From assembly GCF_000020785.1 (NCBI RefSeq), contig NC_011126.1, forward strand, positions 744,001-808,000: DNA of 64,000 nucleotides, read 5' to 3'. This stretch comes from Hydrogenobaculum sp. Y04AAS1. GTDB lineage: Bacteria > Aquificota > Aquificia > Aquificales > Aquificaceae. The position numbers and the translations under genes were made by a program. Shown one piece after another: positions 50,995-59,790 of the stretch (its first letter is position 1; each line of letters starts with the position of its first letter). The notes under the pieces were generated by a model. It worked only from the letters and a program-made list of their open reading frames with translations, was not told the origin of the DNA and did not search any database.

Positions 50995-51630
50995 ATGAAG
51001 TTAATGATTTGTACATCAAACAAAAAAAAGTTTGAAGAAATAAGCTCAATCTTAGAATCTCTAAAAAAAGATGAAAATCTAGATTTAGAATTTGTAAAAC
51101 CACCTAAAGAGATAGAGGTAGAAGAATATGCAAATACATTTTTATCAAACGCTTATCTGAAAGCCAAAGCCTATTACAATGCGTTTGGTATACCAGCCTT
51201 AGCAGATGACTCTGGACTCGTGGTAGAGGCTTTCAGTGATAATTTAGAAAGGCCCGGTGTTTATTCCGCAAGATTTTACAAAGATAGTTTTGGATCTCAT
51301 GTCCTAAAAGAAGAAGATTTTAAGCTTTCAAAAGATGAGCTAAACAATCTCAAAGTTTTAAGGCTTTTAGAAAAAGAAGAAAATAGAAAAGCAAAATTTG
51401 TAAGCGTTGTTGCAATAGTTTTATCAAACAACTACGGCATATTTGGAGAAGGGGAGCTAAAAGGACATATAGCAAAAGAACCTTTTGGAAATTTTGGCTT
51501 TGGTTATGATCCTATATTTATACCAGAAGGATATAACACCACATTGGCAAACATAGAAAACAAAGACAAAATATCTCACAGAAGACAAGCGTTAGAAGCT
51601 GTATTTTTTATGTTAAAAAAAATGTTATAA
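50995..51630 (+). CDS. rdgB: XTP/dITP pyrophosphatase (RdgB/HAM1 family)
   Basis: The 211-residue protein begins ICTSNKKKFEEI, has PALADDSGLVVEAF, PGVYSARF, GFGYDPIF and the basic SHRRQAL near the end, the canonical motifs. It removes non-canonical purine nucleotides such as dITP and XTP. It is followed 1 nt later by a small membrane-protein gene. Confidence 0.95.
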   Translation: MKLMICTSNKKKFEEISSILESLKKDENLDLEFVKPPKEIEVEEYANTFLSNAYLKAKAYYNAFGIPALADDSGLVVEAFSDNLERPGVYSARFYKDSFGSHVLKEEDFKLSKDELNNLKVLRLLEKEENRKAKFVSVVAIVLSNNYGIFGEGELKGHIAKEPFGNFGFGYDPIFIPEGYNTTLANIENKDKISHRRQALEAVFFMLKKML

Positions 51631-51631
51631 T

Positions 51632-51811
51632 ATGAGTGTGGATACATTTTTTTTAGGTATTATAGCTATTTGTATGGTGGTTATTACGATATTTTGGATT
51701 GTTATAGCAAGCTCTATATTGTTGTTATTAAAGAGGTTAAAAGATATGACATATCTTGCCAGTTTGGTGGCTAATCTTGTAACTTATATAAGGAGGGACA
51801 AGAGTGAATAA
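51632..51811 (+). CDS. small membrane protein, 59 residues
   Basis: A complete ATG-to-TAA frame of 59 residues fills the space between rdgB and the thioredoxin reductase gene and overlaps the latter by 8 nt. The product has one strong membrane helix (about 9-37, FLGIIAICMVVITIFWIVIA and following) and a basic C-terminal tail (ANLVTYIRRDKSE). TATAAT directly abuts the ATG. Family unknown, but position and composition favour a real gene. Confidence 0.65.
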   Translation: MSVDTFFLGIIAICMVVITIFWIVIASSILLLLKRLKDMTYLASLVANLVTYIRRDKSE

Positions 51812-52742
51812 ACAGCTTGTGATAATAGGTGGAGGACCAGCTGGTGTTGCAGCTTCCATATACGCAGCTAGAAAGAAGATGGATTTTGTGCTTGTTACAA
51901 AGGACATAGGTGGTCAGATATTGACCTCCGGAGATATAGAAAATTATATGGGCTTTAAAAATATAGACGGTATTAATTTTGTGCAAAGACTTATAGAACA
52001 ACTTGAATATTTGGAAGTATATCCTCTGTACGCTGAGGTAATTGATTTTAGAGCTTTAAAAGAACATGATTTTTCTATATCTTTATCAAATGAACTCACA
52101 ATAAAAGCTGAAAACGTTTTAATATGCACCGGCGCTGATCATAAAAAGCTTGGTGTAAAAGGTGAGCAAGAGGGGATAGGCAAAGGTGTATCTTATTGTT
52201 ATACCTGTGATGCACCTTTTTACAAAAATAAAAAAGTTATAGTAGTGGGCGGTGGTAATTCTGGATTTGAGGCGGCAGAACAACTTACAAATTACGCATC
52301 TTCTATAACAATAATTGAATATACAGATAGATTCAAAGCTGACGAAAGCCTTCAAAATAAAGTTTTAAAAAACGAGAAGGTAAAAGCCCTAACAAACCAT
52401 AGAGTGCTTGAGATATACGTAGATAAAAATATAGGCGTAACAGGTGTTAAATTAGAGGATATGAAAAATGGCAAAACATACGATTTTGAAACTGAAGGTG
52501 TTTTTGTAGAAATCGGTACAAAGCCAAACACCGAGCTTTTCATAAATACTGGCATAAAGCTGAATAAATGGGGTGAGATAATCATAGATCAAAACAATAG
52601 GACGTCTTTGCTTGGGGTTTATGCGGCTGGGGATTGCACCAACATATTTGCAAAACAGATAATAACTGCTGCCGGCGAAGGAGCAAAGGCTCTTCTTAGT
52701 ATTTATCACGATATTACATATGGTGTAAGTTCGTCGATATGA
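51804..52742 (+). CDS. trxB: thioredoxin reductase-like, AhpF C-terminal-type flavoprotein
   Basis: The 312-residue protein has FAD motif IIGGGPAGVAAS, redox-active CYTC (in YCYTCDAPFYKNK), NAD(P) motif VVGGGNSGFEAA and C-terminal YAAGDCTN. The NAD(P) loop reads EYTDRFKADESLQNK, lacking the HRR triplet of NADPH-dependent TrxB but similar to AhpF. NADH use is therefore likely. A GTG start has AGGAGGG about 7 nt before it. Confidence 0.9.
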   Translation: MNKQLVIIGGGPAGVAASIYAARKKMDFVLVTKDIGGQILTSGDIENYMGFKNIDGINFVQRLIEQLEYLEVYPLYAEVIDFRALKEHDFSISLSNELTIKAENVLICTGADHKKLGVKGEQEGIGKGVSYCYTCDAPFYKNKKVIVVGGGNSGFEAAEQLTNYASSITIIEYTDRFKADESLQNKVLKNEKVKALTNHRVLEIYVDKNIGVTGVKLEDMKNGKTYDFETEGVFVEIGTKPNTELFINTGIKLNKWGEIIIDQNNRTSLLGVYAAGDCTNIFAKQIITAAGEGAKALLSIYHDITYGVSSSI

Positions 52743-54019
52743 GCAAAGAAAGGCTACCTTTAAGTTTATTGGCGCTTTACAAGGAAACCTTTATAAGCTC
52801 TGTTGGATGTCTGGAGGAGATAGGTAGAAAATTAGTAGCCTACAGCGAAAGGGAAAACAAACATCTTTCTTTGTTGATTTTAGACATAGATAGGCTAAGA
52901 GACATAAACAAGAAGTTTGGCTATGAAAAAGGTAACGAAGTGCTTTTAACATTGGCAGAAAGTATGGAAGAAAGTTTAAGAAAAAGCGATGTAGCCGGAA
53001 AATACGAAGGTGGTAGTTTTCTTGTCATACTGCCAAACACAGATGTATCAGGAGCCATTAAAGTGGAAGAAAGGATAAGAAACACTTTTAACAACAAGAT
53101 AAGAGAAAAAGATTTTAAAGATGAAAACATTACGTTTAGCGTAGCAATAGCCTCTTTTCCCGAACACGGCGACACTTTTGATGAGATGCTAAATAACGCT
53201 TTTGCCTGCCTAAAAAAAGAATCTACCGTTGATTTATCACATACCAAAGAAGCACCAAGCATTTACAATTCAAATAAGGTTGTAATATGTAATTTGATGA
53301 AAAAAAACAAATTTAACATAGGTATATCCGACTTAGTAAAAGCTATGGAAGATAAAAGACTGTTTCCTGTTTTTCAGAAAATAATAGACTATAAAACAAA
53401 AAAGATATACGGTTATGAAGTACTCATGAGGCTCATTTCAGAAAGCGGGGAGATAATACCAGCTTATGTATTTATAGATATTGTTTACTCTTCAAATATT
53501 ATATACGCCTTTGAAGAATACGTCATAGACTTAGCCATAAAGAAGATAAAAAATTTAGACATAAAAACAAAGCTTTTCATAAACATGCCACTTAGAATTG
53601 TAAACATTTTTAAGAAGAACAAAAAACGTATGAAACATCTTTTAGAAGATATGGTAAATTCTCAAGATGTAATCTTTGAAATATCTGAAAGAAAAGAAAG
53701 AGAGCCCTTAGAATCCATAGGATATTTGGTAAACGAGTTGAAAGCTCTTGGCTTTGGTATAGCCTTAGACGACTTTGGCACAGAAAATTCATCGTTTCAG
53801 AAGTTAAATATAATAAGACCAGACATAGTAAAGTTAGATAGGTTTTTTTTAAGAGAGGGTAAAGATATGATATCTTGGGTAGCTGAAGGGCTGAAAAGCT
53901 CAGGCTACAAAATACTTATAGAAGGTGTTGAAACAGAAAAAGATGTCAAGCTTATAGATAAATTACAGCCCGATTTTGTTCAAGGCTTTTACTATGGGAA
54001 GCCTATAGGAGAAATTTGA
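52739..54019 (+). CDS. degenerate-GGDEF/EAL protein, probable c-di-GMP phosphodiesterase
   Basis: The 426-residue protein has an N-terminal GGDEF-like domain with EGGSF (90-94) replacing GGDEF and an I-site-like RKSD at 81-84. The EAL domain retains E (in YGYEVLMR), FINMPL, ISERKE, DDFGTENSSF and QGFYYGKP. It should degrade c-di-GMP, with the N-terminal domain as a possible GTP/c-di-GMP sensor. The start shares 4 nt with trxB and the stop overlaps the riboflavin synthase start. Confidence 0.9.
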   Translation: MSKERLPLSLLALYKETFISSVGCLEEIGRKLVAYSERENKHLSLLILDIDRLRDINKKFGYEKGNEVLLTLAESMEESLRKSDVAGKYEGGSFLVILPNTDVSGAIKVEERIRNTFNNKIREKDFKDENITFSVAIASFPEHGDTFDEMLNNAFACLKKESTVDLSHTKEAPSIYNSNKVVICNLMKKNKFNIGISDLVKAMEDKRLFPVFQKIIDYKTKKIYGYEVLMRLISESGEIIPAYVFIDIVYSSNIIYAFEEYVIDLAIKKIKNLDIKTKLFINMPLRIVNIFKKNKKRMKHLLEDMVNSQDVIFEISERKEREPLESIGYLVNELKALGFGIALDDFGTENSSFQKLNIIRPDIVKLDRFFLREGKDMISWVAEGLKSSGYKILIEGVETEKDVKLIDKLQPDFVQGFYYGKPIGEI

Positions 54020-54639
54020 TGTTTACTGGGCTTATAGAAGAAGTAGGTTTTATAGTTTCAATATCAAAAGCCGAAAATACAAGAATTTGTGTAAAATCCT
54101 CTTTGGAAGTAAAAATAGGAGATAGCGTATCTGTAAACGGTGCCTGTCTTACTGTTGTAAAGAAGCTAGATAACGGTTTTTGCTTTGACGTATCACCAGA
54201 AACTATGATTAGGACAAATCTTAAATATCTAAAACCCAACGATCCAGTTAATCTCGAAAGGTCTATGATAGCTGGCGTTTCGAGGTTAGATGGTCATATT
54301 GTCCTTGGACACGTTGATTTTGTCTCAAATATTAAAAGCATAAAAAATTTAGGAGAGCATAGAGAGTTAGATATATATATACCATCTTCTTATAAATTGA
54401 TGGTAGTTCCAAAAGGATCAATAGCTGTAGATGGCATAAGTCTTACAATCAACTATGTTTTTGAAGATTTTATAAGGATAAACATAATACCTCACACTTG
54501 GGAAAATACGAATCTATACGCTAAGAAAACTGGAGACTATGTAAACATTGAAACAGATATAATAGGTAAATATGTAGCCAGATATATGGAAAATTATAAC
54601 AAATCAACTCTTGACAAATTCATGAACGGTTTGTTATAA
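54019..54639 (+). CDS. ribE: riboflavin synthase alpha chain
   Basis: About 206 residues, two tandem beta-barrel repeats: MFTGLIEEVGFI, NGACLTVV and SPETMIRTNL in the first; GHIVLGHVDF, VDGISLTINY and NIIPHTWENT in the second. It dismutates 6,7-dimethyl-8-ribityllumazine to riboflavin. ATG 54019 overlaps the preceding TGA; an upstream TTG is not favoured. Confidence 0.95.
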   Translation: MFTGLIEEVGFIVSISKAENTRICVKSSLEVKIGDSVSVNGACLTVVKKLDNGFCFDVSPETMIRTNLKYLKPNDPVNLERSMIAGVSRLDGHIVLGHVDFVSNIKSIKNLGEHRELDIYIPSSYKLMVVPKGSIAVDGISLTINYVFEDFIRINIIPHTWENTNLYAKKTGDYVNIETDIIGKYVARYMENYNKSTLDKFMNGLL

Positions 54640-54640
54640 T
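54611..54640 (+). promoter_or_regulatory. tetR-family gene promoter, leaderless type
   Basis: TTGACA (54611-54616), 18-nt spacer, TATAAT (54635-54640), 6 nt to the ATG at 54647. The spacer holds the palindrome TTCATGAA, a candidate operator. All of it lies in the end of ribE. Confidence 0.7.
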
Positions 54641-54646
54641 TAAAAT

Positions 54647-55261
54647 ATGGTTGACGAGTCAGTAAGTAAATTGAAAGAAGAAGAGCTAAACAGCAAAGGC
54701 AAAAACAGAAAAAAAAGAAAAGCCTTAGAGACAAAGCGGGCCATAGTGGAAGCTGGCATAAAGCTTTTTTATGATAAGGGTTTTACAAAAACAAAAATAT
54801 CCGACATCACTGAAAAGGCTAACGTAGCTCACGGCACTTTTTACGTATACTTTAAATCAAAAGAGGACTTTTTTATAAGCATATTGACGATGTCTAGAAA
54901 AGAGCTTTTAGAGAATGCCGATGAAGCAATAAAGCTTGCCAGCGAAGGTAAGATAGAAGAGGCAAAGAAAAGGTTTTTTATAGAAGGTTTTTCCAAAATG
55001 ATTCAAAAAAGTAAGCTATTTGGAGTGCTTTTGTTTGAAGGAATGTGCACCGACGATAGGTTTAAGCAATTTTACAAAGAAGGTAGGTTTATATTTTTAG
55101 ATAAGATGAAAAAAATTCTTAATCTATGCGGCATAGAAGGAGATTACAAAGCCCATATGCTTCTAGGACTTTCAAAACACCTTCTTGAAATATACATATT
55201 CACAGGACAAGATCCAAAACCAATATGGCAAGACGCTCTTAAAAATCTTGGGGTATTATGA
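54647..55261 (+). CDS. TetR-family transcriptional regulator
   Basis: The 204-residue protein has an N-terminal HTH (AIVEAGIKLFYDKGF, KISDITEKANVAHGTFYVYF, SKEDFF) and a helical ligand domain. Overlapping the TolC-family gene by 4 nt, it probably controls the efflux genes that follow. Its basic N-terminal extension (about 1-25) is longer than usual. Confidence 0.93.
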   Translation: MVDESVSKLKEEELNSKGKNRKKRKALETKRAIVEAGIKLFYDKGFTKTKISDITEKANVAHGTFYVYFKSKEDFFISILTMSRKELLENADEAIKLASEGKIEEAKKRFFIEGFSKMIQKSKLFGVLLFEGMCTDDRFKQFYKEGRFIFLDKMKKILNLCGIEGDYKAHMLLGLSKHLLEIYIFTGQDPKPIWQDALKNLGVL

Positions 55262-56511
55262 GAAAATTTGTTTTTGGTATCTTGGCTTTAGCACAGATTT
55301 CTTTTGGTATAAGCCTTAAAGAAGCTATAGATTCCGCTTTAAAATACAACACAGATGTCTTATATCAAAAGCTAAACACCAAAATAGCTTCTGAAAAGAA
55401 AAAAGAAGTCTTTGGAAACTTTTTGCCAAGCTTAGATTTTAACGCCAATACAAATGTAGGAAACAAACTAGCTATACCAGAAGGTCCCACTAGCTTTGTA
55501 TTCCAAAAGGGACATTTTAGCCAATGGAACTTTGGATTAAAACAAGTTTTGTTTGATATGCCTAGCTTTTACAAATATAAAATATCAAAAGACGATCTAA
55601 ACGCTCAAAAGTATATGCTTACAGCAGTTAAAACTGATGTGAAGATAGAAGTCATAGATACATATATAAATGCACTTATAAAGAAAAAGCTTATAGAAGT
55701 GGACAAAAAGGAAATAAAGGATTACGAAAGGCATCTTTACAACGTAGAACAAATGTACAAACAGGGTCTTGTAGCTTTTAAAGATATATTGCAAACAAAG
55801 GTAAAACTAAATCAAGCAAAAGAAAAATTAGCAAAAGACGAAGGAGAATACAAAGTATATATTCAGAAACTCTCAAACCTTGTAGGAAGGCCAGTGCATC
55901 GTTTGAAGGAAATAAATTACATATCAAACCCGCTTGGCAAATACAATTTAAACCAACTTATCGACATAGCTCTAAAAAATAGAGTCATACTAAAATACGG
56001 TAAAACACTTATAAGAAAAGCCAAAGACTACCAAGCTTTAGTGAAATCTACATATCTTCCAAAAGCCTACGTTGAAGCAAGGTATGGATATTCTGATGAG
56101 ATACCTGGATTACCTTATTATCAAGATTTGGTGAGTGCTGGAGTTTATTGGAGAATGTTTGGTGGCTTAAAAAGATTTCATGAAGTACATCAAGCGTTTT
56201 TAGCTTATAAACAAGCTTTAACAAACTATAAAAAATTGGAGGACGATGTAAAACTGCAAGTTACATCTTCTTATGAGGAGCTTAAAACTGCAGAAAAAGA
56301 CATAGCACTAGCAAATTCTGAATTAAAAGATGCAAAAGAGCACTACAAAATAGCTTCTGAAAAATACAAAGCGGGACTTGGCACAAACACAGATGTCATA
56401 GACGCAGAGGATTATCTCACAAAAGCAAGAACAGATGTGGTAAATAGTAGATATTTTTACGCTTTATCGGTATACAAACTCATAGAGGTGGTGGCTTATG
56501 GACAGAAATAA
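55258..56511 (+). CDS. TolC-family outer-membrane efflux protein
   Basis: The 417-residue protein has a signal peptide (about 1-17, MRKFVFGILALAQISFG). Two TolC-type helical repeats follow, including YNVEQMYKQGLVAFKDILQT-like and YKIASEKYKAGLGTNTDVID segments. It forms a trimeric outer-membrane channel. It overlaps the HlyD-like gene by 14 nt. Confidence 0.9.
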   Translation: MRKFVFGILALAQISFGISLKEAIDSALKYNTDVLYQKLNTKIASEKKKEVFGNFLPSLDFNANTNVGNKLAIPEGPTSFVFQKGHFSQWNFGLKQVLFDMPSFYKYKISKDDLNAQKYMLTAVKTDVKIEVIDTYINALIKKKLIEVDKKEIKDYERHLYNVEQMYKQGLVAFKDILQTKVKLNQAKEKLAKDEGEYKVYIQKLSNLVGRPVHRLKEINYISNPLGKYNLNQLIDIALKNRVILKYGKTLIRKAKDYQALVKSTYLPKAYVEARYGYSDEIPGLPYYQDLVSAGVYWRMFGGLKRFHEVHQAFLAYKQALTNYKKLEDDVKLQVTSSYEELKTAEKDIALANSELKDAKEHYKIASEKYKAGLGTNTDVIDAEDYLTKARTDVVNSRYFYALSVYKLIEVVAYGQK

Positions 56512-57637
56512 AAAGATTGGTATAGCCGTATTGGTAATACTTATTGTTATATTCTCAGTAGTTGCCTTTAAATGGATATACTACAGGATCACACATGCGG
56601 TTTCCGATGCAGTGTTTGTGGAAGCAAACACCTTTACAGATGTAGCTTACAGAAGAGATAGTGGAAGAATTATAAAACTATTCAAAAAAGAGGGAGACAA
56701 AGTCCTAAAAGGCGAACCTTTGGCAAAAATTGACGATACAGATTATAAATTAGAGTATAAAGCTTTAAAGTATCAGATTAAAGAGCTTGAGAGCGAAATA
56801 AACCTTTATAAAATCCAAAGGGATAGGCTTTTAGTAGGTACAGGACTGGAAGCTCAAGCTAATCTATATAGAACTATGGAAGCTACTCAAAATATGCAAT
56901 CTATTATGAACAAAGTAAAAGCTTTAGATGCAAAGATATCTTTAGTGAATAAAGACTATCATAGATTTCACAAACTTTATAAAGACGGCGTTATATCAAG
57001 ACATGCTTTTGAAGAAAAAGAGACAGAGCTTAAGAACCTTCTAAACGAAAAAAACGCACTGTTAAATCAAGCTAACGCCATGGCTTCTTTATCAAAAGCT
57101 CAAAACTTAGGTGTAGCTATTGCAAAAAACAACCAAAAGCAGGTAAAAGAATTAACCCAAAAGATAGATGCTACAGAAAACCAGATAAAATCTCTAGAAG
57201 CAAAACTTCAAAATGTATCTGATATGATAGTTGAGACAGAACTCACCAGTCCTATATCAGGGTATATAGTAAAAAAGTTTGTAAGCGTGGGTGATGTAGT
57301 AAAACCAGGCCAACCAATATACGCTGTGTATAATCCAAAATCTGTATATGTGCTTGATATAATAGACGAGACAAAACTACACGGTATAAAGAAAGGATGT
57401 TTGGTACACATACACATAGATGCCTTGCCAAACGAACATTATGAAGGTGTGGTATCTGAGATTTTAAGAGCATCCGCTGCTAAATTCGCACTCATACCAA
57501 GAGACATCACGGCAGGAGAGTTTACAAAGGTAGCTCAAAGAATACCGGTAAAAATCAAAATTACAAAGGGTAATATCAACCTTTTAAGGGTAGGATATAG
57601 CGGTGAAGTGGCTATAGATAGATGTGCCAATCATTGA
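56498..57637 (+). CDS. HlyD/EmrA-family membrane fusion protein
   Basis: The 379-residue protein has an N-terminal membrane helix (about 8-27), a split lipoyl domain (GRIIKLFKKEGDKVLKGEPL, and ELTSPISGYIVKKFVSVGDVV in the second half), a long helical hairpin (about 80-235) and a C-terminal barrel. It bridges an inner-membrane exporter to TolC. No pump gene follows within this window. Confidence 0.92.
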   Translation: MDRNKKIGIAVLVILIVIFSVVAFKWIYYRITHAVSDAVFVEANTFTDVAYRRDSGRIIKLFKKEGDKVLKGEPLAKIDDTDYKLEYKALKYQIKELESEINLYKIQRDRLLVGTGLEAQANLYRTMEATQNMQSIMNKVKALDAKISLVNKDYHRFHKLYKDGVISRHAFEEKETELKNLLNEKNALLNQANAMASLSKAQNLGVAIAKNNQKQVKELTQKIDATENQIKSLEAKLQNVSDMIVETELTSPISGYIVKKFVSVGDVVKPGQPIYAVYNPKSVYVLDIIDETKLHGIKKGCLVHIHIDALPNEHYEGVVSEILRASAAKFALIPRDITAGEFTKVAQRIPVKIKITKGNINLLRVGYSGEVAIDRCANH

Positions 57638-57669
57638 TTTATTTCATTTTAATAAATAGTTTTTAAGCT

Positions 57670-57675
57670 TATAAT
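57670..57675 (+). promoter_or_regulatory. -10 box of miaB, leaderless type
   Basis: TATAAT ends 9 nt before the ATG at 57685, with no ribosome binding site. No clear -35 box. Confidence 0.5.
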
Positions 57676-57684
57676 TATTTGACT

Positions 57685-58992
57685 ATGAAATATTTTATAA
57701 AAACTTACGGTTGTCAGATGAACATAAACGATTCTGAGAAAATAAAAGGCATTTTACAAACACAAGGGTATGAGCCTGCCACAAGAGAAGAAGATGCCGA
57801 TTTGGTTATCTTAAACACATGCACCATAAGGGAAAAACCCGATCAAAAGGTTTGGTCTCACCTTGGAGAGATTAAAAAGTTAAAATCTATAAACCCAAAT
57901 ATAAAAATAGGCGTCTGTGGATGTATGGCCCAAAGAGCTGGGTATGAAATAGCTTCAAAAATGCCTTTTATAGATTTGGTATTTGGCACTAAGAACATAC
58001 ACCATATGCCAAAACTTTTGGAAGATGTGAAAGTTGGCAACAGAGCAATAGAAATATTGGAAGAAGAAGACCCTTCAGAAAACATATTGGACTCTTATCC
58101 TACTGTAAGAGACAACAGCTACTGTGCTTATGTCACTATAATGAGAGGCTGTGACAAAGAGTGCACTTACTGCGTGGTACCTTTTACTAGGGGGAAAGAA
58201 AGAAGTAGGAATCCTCAAAGCATTTTAGATGAGGTAAAGTCTCTTGTAGATAGTGGTGTTATGGAAATACACCTAATAGGTCAAAATGTTACCGCTTACG
58301 GCAAAGATATCGATTACCCTTTTTACAAGCTTTTAGAAAACATATCAAAAATAGAAGGGGTAAAAAGAATAAGATTTACCACAGGTCATCCTATAGATAT
58401 GACAGACGATATTATAGAGACAATGGCAAACCTTCCAAATATGGTAAACCATTTACACCTTCCGTTTCAAGCAGGCTCAGATAGGATATTAGAGCTTATG
58501 AAAAGAAACTATACAAAGGCTTACTATCTAAATAGAATAGAAAAGCTAAAAGCTAAAATAAAAGATATAACTTTCTCTACAGATATCATCATAGGTTTTC
58601 CCACAGAAACAGAAGAAGACTTCCAGCATACTTTAGACGTAGTGCAAACTGTTGAGTTTGAGCAAGTATTTTCTTTTAAATATTCGAAACGCCCAAATAC
58701 ACCTGCATACTATATGGAAGATGATTTGACAGACGAAATAAAAACAGATCGGATAAAAAGACTCTTAGAGATTCAAAAAGCAATAACATCAAAGCTTATG
58801 CAAAGATACAAAAACACTGTTCAAAAAGTGCTTGTAGAGGATAAAAAAGGAAATACATACATAGGAAGGACTACCACAAACGTATGGTGTAATATCACAT
58901 CTTCGCAAGATATATTGGGAAAAGAAGTTGAAGTGCTTATCGCAAAGGCTGGCTTTCAAAGTTTAGATGGTGTAGTTCAAAACATCCTTTAA
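57685..58992 (+). CDS. miaB: tRNA-2-methylthio-N6-isopentenyladenosine synthase MiaB
   Basis: About 435 residues: an N-terminal UPF0004 domain with TYGCQMN, NTCTIREK and GCMAQR cysteines, a radical SAM domain with CDKECTYCVVP, and a C-terminal TRAM domain. It thiomethylates A37 of tRNAs. ATG 57685 was preferred over a TTG at 57679. It converges on cinA with a 30-nt overlap. Confidence 0.96.
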   Translation: MKYFIKTYGCQMNINDSEKIKGILQTQGYEPATREEDADLVILNTCTIREKPDQKVWSHLGEIKKLKSINPNIKIGVCGCMAQRAGYEIASKMPFIDLVFGTKNIHHMPKLLEDVKVGNRAIEILEEEDPSENILDSYPTVRDNSYCAYVTIMRGCDKECTYCVVPFTRGKERSRNPQSILDEVKSLVDSGVMEIHLIGQNVTAYGKDIDYPFYKLLENISKIEGVKRIRFTTGHPIDMTDDIIETMANLPNMVNHLHLPFQAGSDRILELMKRNYTKAYYLNRIEKLKAKIKDITFSTDIIIGFPTETEEDFQHTLDVVQTVEFEQVFSFKYSKRPNTPAYYMEDDLTDEIKTDRIKRLLEIQKAITSKLMQRYKNTVQKVLVEDKKGNTYIGRTTTNVWCNITSSQDILGKEVEVLIAKAGFQSLDGVVQNIL

Positions 58993-59790
58993 AAGCTTAA
59001 ACAATACAAAAGCCGTTGTTTGTCTTCTGTTGGTATTGCGATCAGATTTAAATGTATAGTTGTATACAAGAATGTCTTTGTCGGTGCCTATAGCCATATA
59101 AGTAAAGCCTTGAGGTTTAAATTCGCTACCCCCAGGACCCGCTATACCACTAACTGCAATTGATATATCAGCATCAGAGTATTCAAGAGCCCCAAGCGCC
59201 ATTGCCCTTACCACTTCTTCCGAAACTGCCCCGTATCTTTCTATCAGAGTCCTGTTAACGTTTAAAAAATTTACTTTAAAATCGTTAGAGTAGACTACAA
59301 AGCCTCCTAAGAATACCGGAGATGAACCAGCTACATTCACAAGGCTTGAGCTTATCATCCCAGCGGTGCAACTTTCAGCACAAACAAGAGTTTTTGATTT
59401 GTCTTTCAAAGTTTTTATAACCGTTTCTTCTATGCTTTCGTAAGTATCTGTATATATATAATCTTTGTATTTTTCTTTTAAAAGCCTAAACATTTCGCTT
59501 TCCTCTGGAAAAACATCAAATCCAAAAGGTGTTTGTTTTATATAACAATCCTTTATTTGTTCTAGATCTTTATCCAAGTAAAACAATCTAAGTATCAGCG
59601 GTTTTTGTCTTACTTCCAAATGTAACAATTTATCCCAATCTAACGGATTGTAGTTTTCCTTGTTTATAATTATATAGTTTTTGGCTTTTGAAGAAATTAT
59701 ATAACCCTTTTCAAATAAATATTTCTGAAGCCTTTCAAGGTAATCATCGTAACAAACAACATCTTCAAAGATAACGTTTATAAAATTCAT
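58963..59790 (-). CDS. CinA-like nicotinamide-nucleotide amidase
   Basis: The 275-residue protein has a C-terminal CinA domain (about 128-270: VCAESCTAGMISSSLV, GGFVVYSNDFK, GAVSEEVVRAMA, AVSGIAGPGG). This acts as a nicotinamide mononucleotide deamidase in NAD recycling. The N-terminal ~120 residues do not resemble the usual MoCF-like domain of full-length CinA. It overlaps the ftsI start by 4 nt. Confidence 0.88.
   Translation of the reverse strand: MNFINVIFEDVVCYDDYLERLQKYLFEKGYIISSKAKNYIIINKENYNPLDWDKLLHLEVRQKPLILRLFYLDKDLEQIKDCYIKQTPFGFDVFPEESEMFRLLKEKYKDYIYTDTYESIEETVIKTLKDKSKTLVCAESCTAGMISSSLVNVAGSSPVFLGGFVVYSNDFKVNFLNVNRTLIERYGAVSEEVVRAMALGALEYSDADISIAVSGIAGPGGSEFKPQGFTYMAIGTDKDILVYNYTFKSDRNTNRRQTTAFVLFKLLKDVLNYTI

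Noticed and set aside
54016-54018. TTG start for riboflavin synthase
   Set aside because: ATG 54019 begins the conserved MFTGLIEE N-terminus.
57679-57684. TTG start for miaB
   Set aside because: The ATG at 57685 begins the family's MKYFIKTYGCQMN N-terminus and has the -10 box at the regular distance.
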